The notes under the pieces are model-generated. The model did no database searches, had not been told where the DNA came from, and saw only the letters and a list, made by a program, of their open reading frames with translations. A stretch of DNA of 64,000 nucleotides, from the NCBI GenBank assembly GCA_020002185.1, contig JAHLWY010000260.1:1-64000 (forward strand), given 5' to 3'. This DNA is from Paraescarpia echinospica. Its lineage: Eukaryota; Annelida; Polychaeta; Sabellida; Siboglinidae. Position numbers and translations under genes: made by a program. How positions within the stretch are numbered: position 1 is the stretch's first letter; each line of letters starts with the position of its first letter. This document shows positions 45,729 through 55,717 of the stretch, in pieces.

Positions 45729-46815
45729 CTAGCCTTTATAGTCGACACTAACCTTGGCATCGATCCAGCTGTTGAATTTCGAAGGGTATCCGAACCATTT
45801 CACCAACACCTCCCGTCGCCTGCCCACCTTGCGTCGCTGCACTATCGATTCCACGCGGTACAGTTTATCGGCCGGAAACGTCACCTTCTGCAACTCCGGT
45901 TCGTATAAGGTAACGTCCAGTGTTTCGCCGAGATCGTCCGTGAGGCGATAGACGGGCGGATCGGACGGATGCACCTCGTGTATGGTGAACATTTCCTCGG
46001 TCCAATTCGCCGTGTACCCTTTATCGAAGCGTCTTTTGACCCTGCTGATACGCACGAGATCCGCCACGCGATACTTGAGCACGCCCTTACCGTGTTGACC
46101 GCCATACAGGCGCTGCCACACGTCTTCCTGATTCGTCGCATTCACTTGCGACGGAGCCATACCGATGCTGCGGTGAGGGGGGTCGTTGTACGATCGTACC
46201 AGGTCCTGAAGGATATCCATGTATCGCCACGTCTCGTGTTTTGTCAGGTATCGCCACATGCGCGTCTTTAACGTGCGATTAAAGCGTTCAACGATGCTCG
46301 CCTTGGTCTCCTCGTTGTAGGTGGAAAAGTGTTGGATACCGTACTTTTCCAATACGCCCCGAACGCCACGGTTCAGGAATTCCAGGCCTCTATTGTTCTG
46401 CAACGTCAGCGGACGAACGCCGTCGCCGGCGAACAGTCCATCAAGCGCCCTCTCATCGACGTCGCCGACTTAGTCTTCAGCGGAACGCATCGGTCGACTT
46501 TCGAGAAGACGTCGATCACCGTGAGTAGGAACGTCGTACCGTCGTTGTCTCGTTTCAGACTGGACAAGTCGACGAGATCGGCCTGCCACGGTTGATTCCG
46601 GCCGCCGACGACCACGCGTCGCCGTCGGAAACGCACTGTGACCGGTTTGTGCAGGGTATAGGCGTTCTGTTCCGATAGGCATTGTTCGACGACCTTTCTC
46701 GGTACGCGCTGTATGGGTCGGAAGGCGACTCGGCGCAACGACTCGATTCCCCGTAACTCCCCACCTTGGCGCAATCGAAGTAGACTTCCTGCAGCTGTTT
46801 ACGGTGGCGGCCCAT
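45729..46815 (-). pseudogene. Retroviral-type integrase with chromodomain, Polinton B
   Basis: The likely start is ATG 46815 (MGRHRKQLQEVYF). The frame shifts near 46750 and again between 46470 and 46406. Catalytic-core text is present: WQADLVDL (first Asp), LLTVIDVFSK, then NNRGLEFLN where the second catalytic Asp would be (Asn in this copy), and ETKASIVERFNRTLK with the catalytic Glu. The C-terminus has a chromodomain (YRVESIVQRRKVG, VLVKWFGYPSKFNSWI). Polinton integrases cut 6-bp staggered sites, consistent with the CACGCC duplication. The chromodomain may guide chromatin targeting. Two frameshifts and the Asp-to-Asn change make it inactive. Confidence 0.88.
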
Positions 46816-46956
46816 GATGATGTATGGATGATATGATCGATGGTAATCCCGCACACGATGTGAAGTCCGGCTTAAGGGACCCCGGTAACCAGACGTGTTA
46901 GACTGTCTAGTGGATCGCACATTATGCTGTCGATTGGGGCCGGTGCGCCTCCTTTA

Positions 46957-47724
46957 TTACAGACTCTCCCATGTCTTGCCTTCCGACGGTGGCGTGGGTA
47001 GGGAGGCGGACGGACCCATTCGTCTCCGTGCGAGGGGTGTCCACTGCAGCGTTCGACGCGCTCTACCGATCGATCGTGTGGCCGCTGCCGCTCCGGCACT
47101 CTTCCTTTGTCCCTGTTGAATGTGGAGTCTCCTGGCCTCGTTACCCACCAACTCCATGGGCAGATTCATGTCGCCGAGTTGACGAGCAAACACCTGCCAT
47201 CCCGTCGGATCGGCGACGGTCTTGCGCTGGCGGCGCAACAGATCGTTCACGAGGTCCACCGCGTTACTTCCGGGTACCGCTACACCTTTGTGCATGAGCT
47301 CTCCGCGCGCATTCCACGCGACGTTTCGTTTCAGACGTTCCATCAGTCGTCTGGCTTTGGGCTGCAACGCCTTGGGAACGCTGTCGACGACTTCCGCTTC
47401 TATACCTCCCGCCCCCGCCTCCGGCGGGGTCGGCGCCGCATTGGCTGCTGCCGCCGTGGCCACTGGGGACGTATCTTTGTCGTTCACCGTCATCACGCGC
47501 ACCGGTTCGCGCGTGCGTCGCTCGGCTAACGCGTTGTAGCGTTGCAACACTTGATTATACATGACGACCTTGTCACCGTCGGTGAGATCGCGTCTGTCGA
47601 GTATGTCTTTCATCTTGTCGTCGATGACCTGCACCTTGCGTCCTAGTGTATCCGTCGGCGGTGGTGCGCGTAGACTGTCCAACAGTCGTGGATCTACCAA
47701 GGCCACCTTCCGCACGTGTTCCAT
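46957..47724 (-). CDS. Conserved Polinton protein of unknown function, 255 residues
   Basis: Intact frame from ATG 47724. Two conserved blocks are separated by an Ala/Pro/Glu linker: residues 20-65 (VIDDKMKDILDRRDLTDGDK, VVMYNQVLQRYNAL) and about residues 115-190 (PKALQPKARRLMERLK, VAVPGSNAVDLVNDLLRRQR). A basic C-terminus follows. Related proteins occur beside capsid genes in many Polintons; I know of no assigned role. Polinton A carries a broken relative (34495-35542) with an added zinc finger. Position between integrase and the small 107-residue protein supports membership in the virion-gene block. Confidence 0.72.
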   Translation of the reverse strand: MEHVRKVALVDPRLLDSLRAPPPTDTLGRKVQVIDDKMKDILDRRDLTDGDKVVMYNQVLQRYNALAERRTREPVRVMTVNDKDTSPVATAAAANAAPTPPEAGAGGIEAEVVDSVPKALQPKARRLMERLKRNVAWNARGELMHKGVAVPGSNAVDLVNDLLRRQRKTVADPTGWQVFARQLGDMNLPMELVGNEARRLHIQQGQRKSAGAAAATRSIGRARRTLQWTPLARRRMGPSASLPTPPSEGKTWESL

Positions 47725-47772
47725 CTACTTGAGTAGCACCTCTTTGGGCAAGGGTAGAAAGACGGCACCGGC

Positions 47773-48096
47773 CTACGGTGCTAGCAGAGCCGACAGGAAA
47801 CCGCCGGTCTGTCGCGCTCCGACCTGGTTATTTCCCTGTAGCAAGATACGATGTCTCCTCGCCGCCGGTACGCCTCTCCATGCCAAAGAGCGCAGGTTCG
47901 CTTTGTACCTACTCAAATGGCGTCTCTGCGCGTCGGTCAAGGGAATGTTCTTCTTCAATATGTTGTAGGCATACTCGGCTAATGCGCACAAGAGATCGGC
48001 GTCGGCGTTTTGGATGATGGCTCGTCTAAATTTCGCGCTCATGTACCTGTTCAGCGCCTGTATGCAGAGGAGGTGTCTCTTCACGACCTCTGACAT
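47773..48096 (-). CDS. Small basic conserved Polinton protein, 107 residues
   Basis: Begins MSEVVKRHLLCIQALN, has a helix-rich basic middle (AEYAYNILKKNIPLTDAQRR) and ends QTGGFLSALLAP. Short proteins with a basic body and a GGFL-type hydrophobic end are a regular neighbour of the 255-residue family. The function is unknown to me; a genome-packing role would suit the charge. After the TAG stop at 47773 the frame stays open for 15 more codons with hydrophobic residues (VFLPLPKEVLLK), so the stop may be a mutation. Confidence 0.6.
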   Translation of the reverse strand: MSEVVKRHLLCIQALNRYMSAKFRRAIIQNADADLLCALAEYAYNILKKNIPLTDAQRRHLSRYKANLRSLAWRGVPAARRHRILLQGNNQVGARQTGGFLSALLAP

Positions 48097-48154
48097 GCGT
48101 CGACTGAAGAGACGAGACGCGTGCGCGGGCGTCTTATACCTTGGGTTGGTACAC

Positions 48155-48747
48155 CTACTGAACGCCGTCGTCCGGAAGGACGCCCGTGCGCAGACGCATA
48201 TCGTCGGGCGTGTCCTGTTTCAGATCGATGCGGAGATAGCCGTACGGCGGCGTCGTGGCGTCTTTGAACGCGTCCTGTACAAACTTCAGGTGTCCCGGAT
48301 ACATCTGTTGCGCCAAGTGACCTAACTGTGACGCGTCGCGATGATTCTTGAAGACCACCATGTATTGCGCGTTCACTGATCGTGCGACTCTCCTTGTTTT
48401 TCGGAAACAGGTTCTGCACGAGGTACAGTACGGAGGTGTTCTGGAGATGACTCTTTTTCGTGAACAAGGTCGTCACCCGTTCGTCCGTTTCCGCAATCTG
48501 ATCGTCGATGACCACGAGGTTACGCGTCGAACGCGCCGCTCGGCTAGACTTCCTCGAAGCGTACCAGGTCGTTGTCAATGGAGGCGTAGGCACTCTGCCA
48601 TTCTCCGTAACACCACGTGATCTTCTCGGGAGGCGGATCGATCATCGTTGCGGCGTGACCTAGCATGCGCGTCACGAACGTACTCTTATCGCAGCCCGTC
48701 GGACCCGCAACGATGCAGGTGAAGGGATGTTTCCATCGCGTGTCCAT
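48155..48747 (-). pseudogene. FtsK/HerA-type genome-packaging ATPase, Polinton B
   Basis: Starts at ATG 48747 (MDTRWKHPFTCIVAGP). The Walker A motif is present as GPTGCDKST (usually GPTGCGKS), followed by the YGEWQ block. An in-frame TAG stands at 48544 and a frameshift close behind it. The Walker B text (NLVVIDDQIAE) is in the next frame (near 48510), then LYLVQNLFPKNKESRTIS. A second frameshift near 48380 leads to the C-terminal part (VVFKNHRDASQLGHLAQQMY), ending at 48155. This enzyme pumps the genome into capsids. Nonsense, two shifts and the Gly-to-Asp change in the P-loop make the copy inactive. Confidence 0.85.
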
Positions 48748-49118
48748 CTAGTAGCTGGTAAAGTTCGACAATGTCGCCTTGTCCGCCGTGACGTTAGATA
48801 CGACGAAGCTACCACACCACGAGAACGATCGAAGGAAGGGAACGTAACACCACAAGACGTACAAGACGTACACTCCGACTGTTACCACTAGTGCTACTCC
48901 TACGACTGCTCGCGACCGTGACATGATGCTATATGACTATCGATTGCGTGCCATCTGTCTAAATAGTGTTATTTTTTTGATGTTCTGCCTACTAACCGCG
49001 TGACAGCTAGAGGCGCCTATAACCCCAACTGACGTAGGGGCGCATTTCCTCATCGTGTCAGCAGTGGTTCGGCATACACGACAATCGATTACTACACGTC
49101 CACCTGACACGTGGTGAC
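48748..49118. other. Spacer between ATPase and polymerase genes of Polinton B
   Basis: On the minus strand, bases 48925-48770 contain a possible short membrane-protein frame (SRSRAVVGVALVVTVGVYVL), too short and unsupported to call as a gene. Confidence 0.35.
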
Positions 49119-52100
49119 TCAGTCCTCGTGGCCCACGCGCTTGGCGTAGAAGTATGTCAAAGCTGCACGTTCCTGGGTGTACGTCAGCACGGACGAGTGA
49201 TTCACCCGGAACCTGCGGTTCTTTCTGCTTCCGCTCCGACGATTGGTCAGCACGTCCAGAAACGCCTGCTTGTCGATGGTGTTGAGTCGTTTGTTCAGTC
49301 CCTTGGTGCTGTATTTATCGACGGAACCCGAACAATAGTAGGTCTTACTGCACAGACCCAGGCAACAGTCGCCGGACCATTCGACCTTGAAGAGTCCTGA
49401 TGTTCTCTTGTCGTACGTCTTGCGCGCCTTGCAACACGTCTCGGTGCCGCCCCACGGACGTCCGGCCAGTCGACAGCGCACGTACTGATTCTGATGATCG
49501 GCACAACATTCGGACGGTAGCCATTCGGAGCGGTGACGAAAGTAGTGTTCGCGCAGTGATGGGGTCACGAGGTCGTAGACGGACTCTCCGGCCAGACCTA
49601 AATAGGTGCTGTCCGTATCGGTTTCGCAGTACTCGAACAGCAGACGTTCCACGTACCTGACCATGAAATCGTAGTAGAACTCCAACATGCGCAGTTTTGC
49701 CCACTGCAACACGAAGAATCCCACGTACGTGGGCAGGGTGTATTTGACGGTGCGCTTGTGCATTTCGATCTCGTATGCATCGTCGGCGACGACATCGAGT
49801 TGACGGAAGCGACGAGCGTTGATCGCGATCGACGCCCTCTTCTCCGTGCAGTAGGTGACTTCGCGGTGCTTATCGACGTTTGTGATCAATTTCCCGTAGG
49901 AAAAGTTCCCCATAAGTTTGTTGGTGTCTGCGATCTTGGCCTTGTCGGGGTGGACGTCTCCTTCGCGACGTGCTGTGGATACCGCCTCGCCGAAACGTCG
50001 GAAGCAGGCGACCGGTGTGTACTCGATGACCTGGTAGATGTGCGTCACCTCGAGTCCGTGCTCGAGGTACCATCGCAAGAGAGGTGTGCCGAGCAAGATG
50101 TTATCCTCGCGATAACTCCCGACGAGCATGCGTCGCGGGGTTGCCATGATATCGTGTTCTTCGGCGTATCGACGCATGAACGGTCCGAGATCATCGCGGG
50201 TCAGGTGAATGTTCTTGAAGATGGGCTGCATCTCGGCAAAGTGCGCGCGCAGTTCCTCCGGTACACGTATGTCGCACTGGATCATACCGAGCACGCTACC
50301 GTTGCGTACGCCCGTCAGGATCTGTTGTGGCGTCATTTTCCAGCGCACTTGTCGACGGCACCGGAGAAAGGTCACGTCCAGAAACTTTTTCACGCACGGA
50401 TCGCGTCTCGCGACCTTCCACTCGTATTCCCACATCTCGACGACCAACATTAAGTGACGAAGGTAGGCCGTGTTCTTTCGCGTTTCGGCGAGCAGTTCCG
50501 TCGTGGATTTCCTGTTGTCCACGTTGACTTCACGCCCGGTGCAAGGACAGCCGTGGTAGAAGCATCCGTGAAACTGATAGGCCGTCTTCGTTTCGCTGCG
50601 CCAACCGTCCACAAGGAGTTTACCGATGCGCTTCTCTCGTCCGTTGGACTGGTGACGTACGGCGCGTCCCGTGCTTTCGGACGTCCCATTCGGCGGCCAT
50701 CTGACCTGTGGGCTGTGCCGGTTCGGGTCGGAACTCCTTCTCTTCCCGTCGTCGCGTGTACCATCCCGTCGGCATCTCTTGCGATAACGACCACAGGTAC
50801 AATGTGTTTGCATCGTAGCCGAAAATGGACTCACACGTTCGAGCTGCATCTCCGTAGTCGTTCCGACGTATCTTCGTGACCCCCTTCTCGTGATGTCTGG
50901 TGAAGATAAGTGACGGACCTCCGACGATGTTCTCTCTGACGAGCTGATGGACGTCCTTGTTCTTCTCGTTAAAGAGCGTGAAAAAGGTTTTCTCCGGGAC
51001 GTAGTTGAACAGGTAGGTCAAGGTCAAACCAGGTATACTGATCCCTTGTTTGAACATGTCGAGACCGCGTTGCCGGTAGAATTCGAACTGTTTGGCGATG
51101 GCGACCAAGAACGGCACGACGTCCTTGTTGTTGTACCAGACGAGAAAGTCCCGCAACGTCTCCATGTCGTTGTCTCGCCACGCCTCCCGACATCGTATGT
51201 AGTCGTCGTCGGATATACCTTCGTTCTTCAGTCGACTGAAGAAGGCCTCTTTGGGAGATAGAGCGGTGTCGTCGAGTCTCTCCAAACTGTCCATGTATTC
51301 GTACGGGAAGTGACCTTTCGTGACCTCACAACCGTACGCTTTCAGGTACTTGTCGTACGAGAATCCCGGGGCGATATAATGAGTCTTGTCGAGGAATTTC
51401 AGGTCGTCCGTCGATAGACACATAAACGTGTTGCCACGTTTGATCACGTGAAACGATCCGACATCCTCCTCCTCTTCGTCTTCTTCGTCCTCTCTTTCTT
51501 TCTTTGTGGACAGGAAGTAGGGTACCAGGAACTGTTTGACGACGTTCAGATCGTACCTGCCCGAGTTGAATCCAACGACGGACAACTGATGAAGCCAACC
51601 GTTCAATTGACCCATGAGTGTTTCGTAGGGATTGGTCGGTTGTCGTAGTGACTCTCTGTCCCCCTCCGTGGCGTGTGCCTCCTATTCGTCCCATATCACG
51701 ATAGCCTCCGCAAGTTTTTGGAGGACGCCCTCGTATTCGTCTATGATAACGTCGTAGGCTGCTTCGCTCATAGGCTGAAGGATGGCCATCATGTCAGATA
51801 CCAACTTGTTGCTGTCACCGTCCGTGATGAGACATCGAACCTGTTCGAATCCGGGTACGTTACTCGCCAGGGACACACTCAACGGTACGTGACGAGCCAC
51901 CCAGTGGACCTTGGTGCTGTCCGATGGAAGGTGTGACGTATCGAACCAGGACTCGAAATCGAAGGTGGCGCGATAAGGATAGTAGCGCAACCACTCGGGA
52001 ACGCGAATGTTTTCATCGTGCAACCGCTGGAAGACTGTCGGCGACGGACGGTAGACGCCGCCAGGATAGATCTTTCGCACGCCTCCCGTACACCCGCGCT

Positions 52101-52929
52101 CGTGTCTCTCTAGTTTGGATGCGTATTTCCATAGCGAGTCGCCTCACTTCCTACATCGATAAGAGTGACTGTACATGTTCACGTCTTGTATGTAGGAGAA
52201 GTGTGTCTCGTGAAGATTGACGTACAAAGTTTCGGGATAGTGGCACAACGACCGGCGTACGAGTTCGGCAGTCGTCTTTCCACCTTCTTCCTCCGGTTCG
52301 ACGAGAGTGTAGACGCACACGTTGGTCTTAAAGGTGGTCTCGACGCGATAGAGATCGTCCATCGTTACCCCGTCAAAGTCTTTCATAGCTACTCCTTCTC
52401 GGTCGTACTTCTCGTAGAGTGCCTTCACAGTGGGTTCCAAGCGGTGTAGGTCACATCCGCGATGTAGGGCCAGGCACCGGAAGAGACACAGATTGTCGGT
52501 GTTCTTCTTGGAATGGATGGGTTCTCTTTCCAATCCGATGACGGCTTTGTTCCGTTTGATGTACCTCGGCAGTGTGATGTCCACACATCCTATCGGGTGG
52601 TCTACGATATGGTTGATGAAGAATGTGACATTCGTGACCACCTCGCATACACATTGACTGTCCGGAAGTTGATTGATCACCCACTGCAACACATCTGTTT
52701 CTCGGATACGCTCCAGAAATGCATCAAAGTCTTCGGTGTTGGTGATAAGACACGGTTCATCGAGGTACCGACCGCAACAGTTACAGGACGAATGATAGTA
52801 TCTGTATCGGTTAGTGATCTTGTTCCTCAACACGAACCCGTAACTAAGGTTAATCTTAAACGCGTGCGTCTGTTCGCGGAACATGATTTTGAATGACGGT
52901 TCTAGAACAGACGTGTCCGGTGTCGACAC
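49119..52929 (-). pseudogene. Protein-primed family B DNA polymerase of Polinton B
   Basis: One long gene from ATG 52929, broken in three places. An in-frame TGA lies at 52144-52146, an in-frame TAG at 51682-51684, and a frameshift near 50640. The N-terminal domain (52929-52150) has a Cys in NTDNLCLFRCLAL and a His in HETHFSYI, resembling an OTU-type Cys/His arrangement, followed by a zinc finger. Exonuclease motifs follow: FDFESWF (I), VVGFNSGRYDLN (II) and YNNKDVVPF (III). Polymerase motifs are YDANTLYLW (A), NKLMGNFSYGK (B) and DTDS (C, about 49610-49622), with the FHGCFYHGCPC insert characteristic of this group. It would replicate the element from a protein primer. All catalytic blocks are still present. 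Confidence 0.9.
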
Positions 52930-53084
52930 TCTGTAATTGTACCTGGATTGTACGGGTCCTCTGGACGTGTGGGTTCAGATGGTCGACCAGTGGTCTCGAA
53001 CGACGTCTCGGAGATCCCTCGATAGAGTGTCGGCGAGGGGCAGTCGGGGCGGAGGACGTATGGGGTCGTTGTCGGCATTGTTGT

Positions 53085-53516
53085 TCACACGTGGCCGCTC
53101 TTCGCGTCTCGCTCGCTTGGGTAGCGTGGGTCGATTACCTCTACACGTCTGCTACATACCGTCTTGATATGACGTAACAAGTTGGCTCGTCTCGGGAATT
53201 CACGTGCACAGATCTCACAGTGGTGTGTATCGCTTTTCTGTGACCTGCCGCATGACGTCCTCATGTGACGCACCAGGTGATATCGTCTCGTGAAGTCTTT
53301 TCCACATGTCGGACAGCAATGCGTAGTGCCTTTCGGTGGTTCGTCAGATGGCGCCACTGGCGACGGTGGCTTGCTGTAGCCATGGTCGTCAATGTAGGGT
53401 GTTGCTACTTGTGGTGACTGGATCGATGGTGATGAATGAGTCAGCTCTATGTGACGTTGTGTGTCATCGTAGGTATCGAGGACGATCCCACGGTGCCGAC
53501 AGACGTGTTGCTTCAT
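53085..53516 (-). CDS. C2H2 zinc-finger protein of Polinton B
   Basis: 143 residues from ATG 53516. Two clear fingers are CPTCGKDFTRRYHLVRHMRT and CEICAREFPRRANLLRHIKT, each closing with a Cys instead of the second His (C2HC). A weaker Cys/His cluster stands at the N-terminus. It ends soon after the fingers. It is the gene nearest the right inverted repeat. A similar finger protein sits in both arms of Polinton A, so a DNA-binding protein near the ends may be a shared trait. An upstream exon is possible because CTTCAG stands 17 bases before the ATG. Confidence 0.7.
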   Translation of the reverse strand: MKQHVCRHRGIVLDTYDDTQRHIELTHSSPSIQSPQVATPYIDDHGYSKPPSPVAPSDEPPKGTTHCCPTCGKDFTRRYHLVRHMRTSCGRSQKSDTHHCEICAREFPRRANLLRHIKTVCSRRVEVIDPRYPSERDAKSGHV

Positions 53517-53539
53517 CGTGGATGTATCTACAACTGAAG

Positions 53540-54120
53540 GTGAGGCATCCTTGCACGTTTCTAAATCTGGACATGTTCTATCCGGTTCTGACCGGTTTTA
53601 TCCGGTTCTAGCAATTTGAAATCAGTTCAATCCGGCTCACAAAGGTTCAAATAGGTTCTATCAGGTTCTGAAGGATTCTAACGGATCCTAACGGATTCTA
53701 TCTTTTCTAATAGAACATATATTAAACGTCACATGTCAAGGACTACACTGATATAAGCAAACGAACGAACGTGTGGGTGGAGAGGGGTGTGGCTACGCAT
53801 GAACCAATGACAATACGTGGTTGGATATGAGTGACATGTCAGCAAACTCAGGTAGCAAAGATGGGTGTAAGCGTGAGAACGTATGGACGGGGGGGTGTGG
53901 CTACGTGTGACCAATGACTATACACGGTTGTATGTGAGTGACATGTCAGCAGACTCAGGTAGGCGTGTATCTCAGGTACCAGCCTGTGAACTCCGACAGA
54001 GGAATATTGTGCACGTGACTAAAGGACATGTACCTGCGTATGCAAACAGACAGAGGAAAAGTGCGTGCGTGAAATACACTGGAAAGTCACTGTTCAATAC
54101 GAAAGGTCATACGAGCAACT
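53540..54120. repeat. Polinton B right spacer: short GGTTCTATC repeats and a duplicated 100-bp unit
   Basis: From 53570 to 53715 a 10-11 base motif (GGTTCTATCC-like) recurs about ten times. From 53770 to 53963 two units share GGTGTGGCTACG, CCAATGAC, GAGTGACATGTCAGCA and ACTCAGGTAG. No gene. Confidence 0.8.
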
Positions 54121-54121
54121 A

Positions 54122-54600
54122 AGAGTACCATTTCAAACTAATTTTATTCTCTGAGACTAAAAATTATATTAATTTTCATAACACATTGTCGCCTCAATAT
54201 TACACACTAAATATATATATATATATATATAATATCAAAGAACAAACAGGTATTGGTTTGAACAAAAACACCACTAGTATCATATCATAAACTGACTAAG
54301 AACAAACTAATCTTAACTCCAATATTTATTCGACTATACCACAACAACTAGAATATGTGTTCTTCCAAGAACAACTAAAAGTACCATTTCAACTAATTTT
54401 ATTCTCTGAGACTAACAATTACAATAATTTTCATAATACATTGTCTCCTCAATATTACACACTACATATATAATGTCAAATAACAAATAGGTATTGGTTT
54501 GAACAACAACACCACTAGTATCATATCATAAACTGATGAAGAAAAACTAGTCTTAACTACAACATAGTATTAAACAATACCACAACAACTATAATTACCC
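54122..54600. repeat. Tandem duplication of about 245 bp in Polinton B
   Basis: The sequence from GAGTACCATTTCAAACTAAT (54122) recurs as AAAGTACCATTTCAACTAAT (54378) with the same order through TATTGGTTTGAACAA and ACCACTAGTATCATATCA. The first copy has a longer TA run. AT-rich and non-coding. Confidence 0.88.
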
Positions 54601-54760
54601 GTGATCATCCAGTAATTACCTCTTATTTACCCTTGAATACCCCTAATCACACTTAGATACCCCTAATTACCCGCAATTACCACTTAATTACCCATAAATA
54701 CCCTTAATGACACCATAAGTATCCCTATCTAATTATTAATTACCCTTACATACTCATCAC
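54600..54760. repeat. TAATTACCC short tandem repeat
   Basis: About twelve diverged units of 10-14 bases based on TAATTACCC. Confidence 0.85.
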
Positions 54761-55018
54761 CACTGCATGAGATCTATAAAACCCAAAAAAATAGAGGAAC
54801 CCCTTTTGTCACCCGTGAATCTACAAATTGGGAGGTCATGCGCACGTTACGAGGTCAGTGGGCGATAAAATACGTAATTGCCATCACTTACACGTGTAAG
54901 ATTCATGATGTCCTCGGGGCATGACTTGTCCTGGGCACTCGCCATGTTGAGCAATCGGAGAGTAGATGCGTTGTTCAAAGTCGGTAGAAAGTGATATGCT
55001 CCACTAGACTTGTGGTAG

Positions 55019-55026
55019 GTTTATAT
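55019..55026 (-). promoter_or_regulatory. TATA box near the right end of Polinton B
   Basis: TATATAAA on the minus strand, about 75 bases before an ATG at 54945. That ATG opens an 18-codon segment (MASAQDKSCPEDIMNLTR) ending at a GTAAGT donor-like site (54891). This could be the first exon of a spliced early gene, but I could not join it in phase to the zinc-finger frame at 53516. Confidence 0.35.
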
Positions 55027-55304
55027 ACACACACATCCGTTCGAGACGTTATGTATTGTCAATCACGAGGCAGTACAGACAATGGAATCACGAGTTGAAC
55101 TCCGCTTTCTGCACGTGCTCGTTAGCGGGTGCAGTATGCGATAAGCCGCGTGACTCGACACTCGCGAGACGCCACTTATCTCTTCCACACGGTCATGTGT
55201 TTTTTAATGAACGGCTGACGACATCCGCGACGCAGGATGTGCCGGGGGTTTCTGTACTCGCTAATTGTTGCCAGTTTTCTGATAAAGTGCATCTTCCCAA
55301 TGTC

Positions 55305-55717
55305 AAGAGGCTACTAGCCGATATGACTTGTACTTTGCAACTTCTCTCTACGCAATGAGTCTGCATAATCGGACTGACTATCAACAAATACCTCTCCTAT
55401 GTGTAAGATTTAACGTATAACTCATACACACCGTTTTCAAAATTATCATTTATATTGCTAAGGGTGCATTGGTGTTGATAAATAATTAAAACATTGTAAA
55501 CTTTGAAATGTGGTGCTTTTTCATATCTACTTATACGCGATATGACATAGGAATTCATCTTACACTCATACAGTACACATACCATATTCCCCAGGTGGCA
55601 CTACTTCCACTTCTTTCCACCATGGACTAGGTCACGTGATAGGCGCCATCTTAGAATTTCTCCATGGGGGCCCCCGCCCCGCCTCGGGTGATGTCCCAGA
55701 TGGACCATGCTACTACT
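55305..55717. repeat. Polinton B right terminal inverted repeat
   Basis: Partner of 41634-42050, ending GCTACTACT at 55717, followed by the CACGCC duplication. Confidence 0.92.
55397..55558 (-). CDS. 53-codon frame in the right inverted repeat
   Basis: Counterpart of 41793-41954, same length, with changes Tyr to His and Tyr to Asp. Coding status uncertain. Confidence 0.3.
   Translation of the reverse strand: MNSYVISRISRYEKAPHFKVYNVLIIYQHQCTLSNINDNFENGVYELYVKSYT

Larger units (their letters stand above)
41634..55717 (-). mobile_element. Polinton B: near-complete Polinton/Maverick provirus-like element
   Basis: The element begins AGTAGTAGC and ends GCTACTACT, with CACGCC at 41628-41633 and 55718-55723 as a perfect 6-bp target duplication. 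Removing it rejoins the LINE text (SLATPDTSHSLNRL spans the junction). All recognised core genes are on the minus strand. They are the zinc-finger protein, family B polymerase, ATPase, 107- and 255-residue proteins, integrase, small hydrophobic protein, minor capsid, pVI/pX-like, major capsid and protease. The element is more GC-rich than its surroundings. Some genes are broken, so the copy is inactive now. Confidence 0.93.

Noticed and set aside
49758..50453. 231-codon + strand frame opposite the polymerase
   Set aside because: Antisense shadow of a conserved coding region.
42933..52146. Recoded TAG or TGA as an amino acid in Polinton B
   Set aside because: Frameshifts in the same genes and a P-loop substitution favour ordinary decay; kept only as a low-weight finding.
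54892..54945. First exon of the Polinton B zinc-finger gene
   Set aside because: The donor leaves phase 0, while the acceptor before 53516 needs one extra base and would meet a stop; not called as a gene.
55056..55358. 100-codon + strand frame at the right end of Polinton B
   Set aside because: Runs into the inverted repeat, is absent from the left arm, and has no family text.
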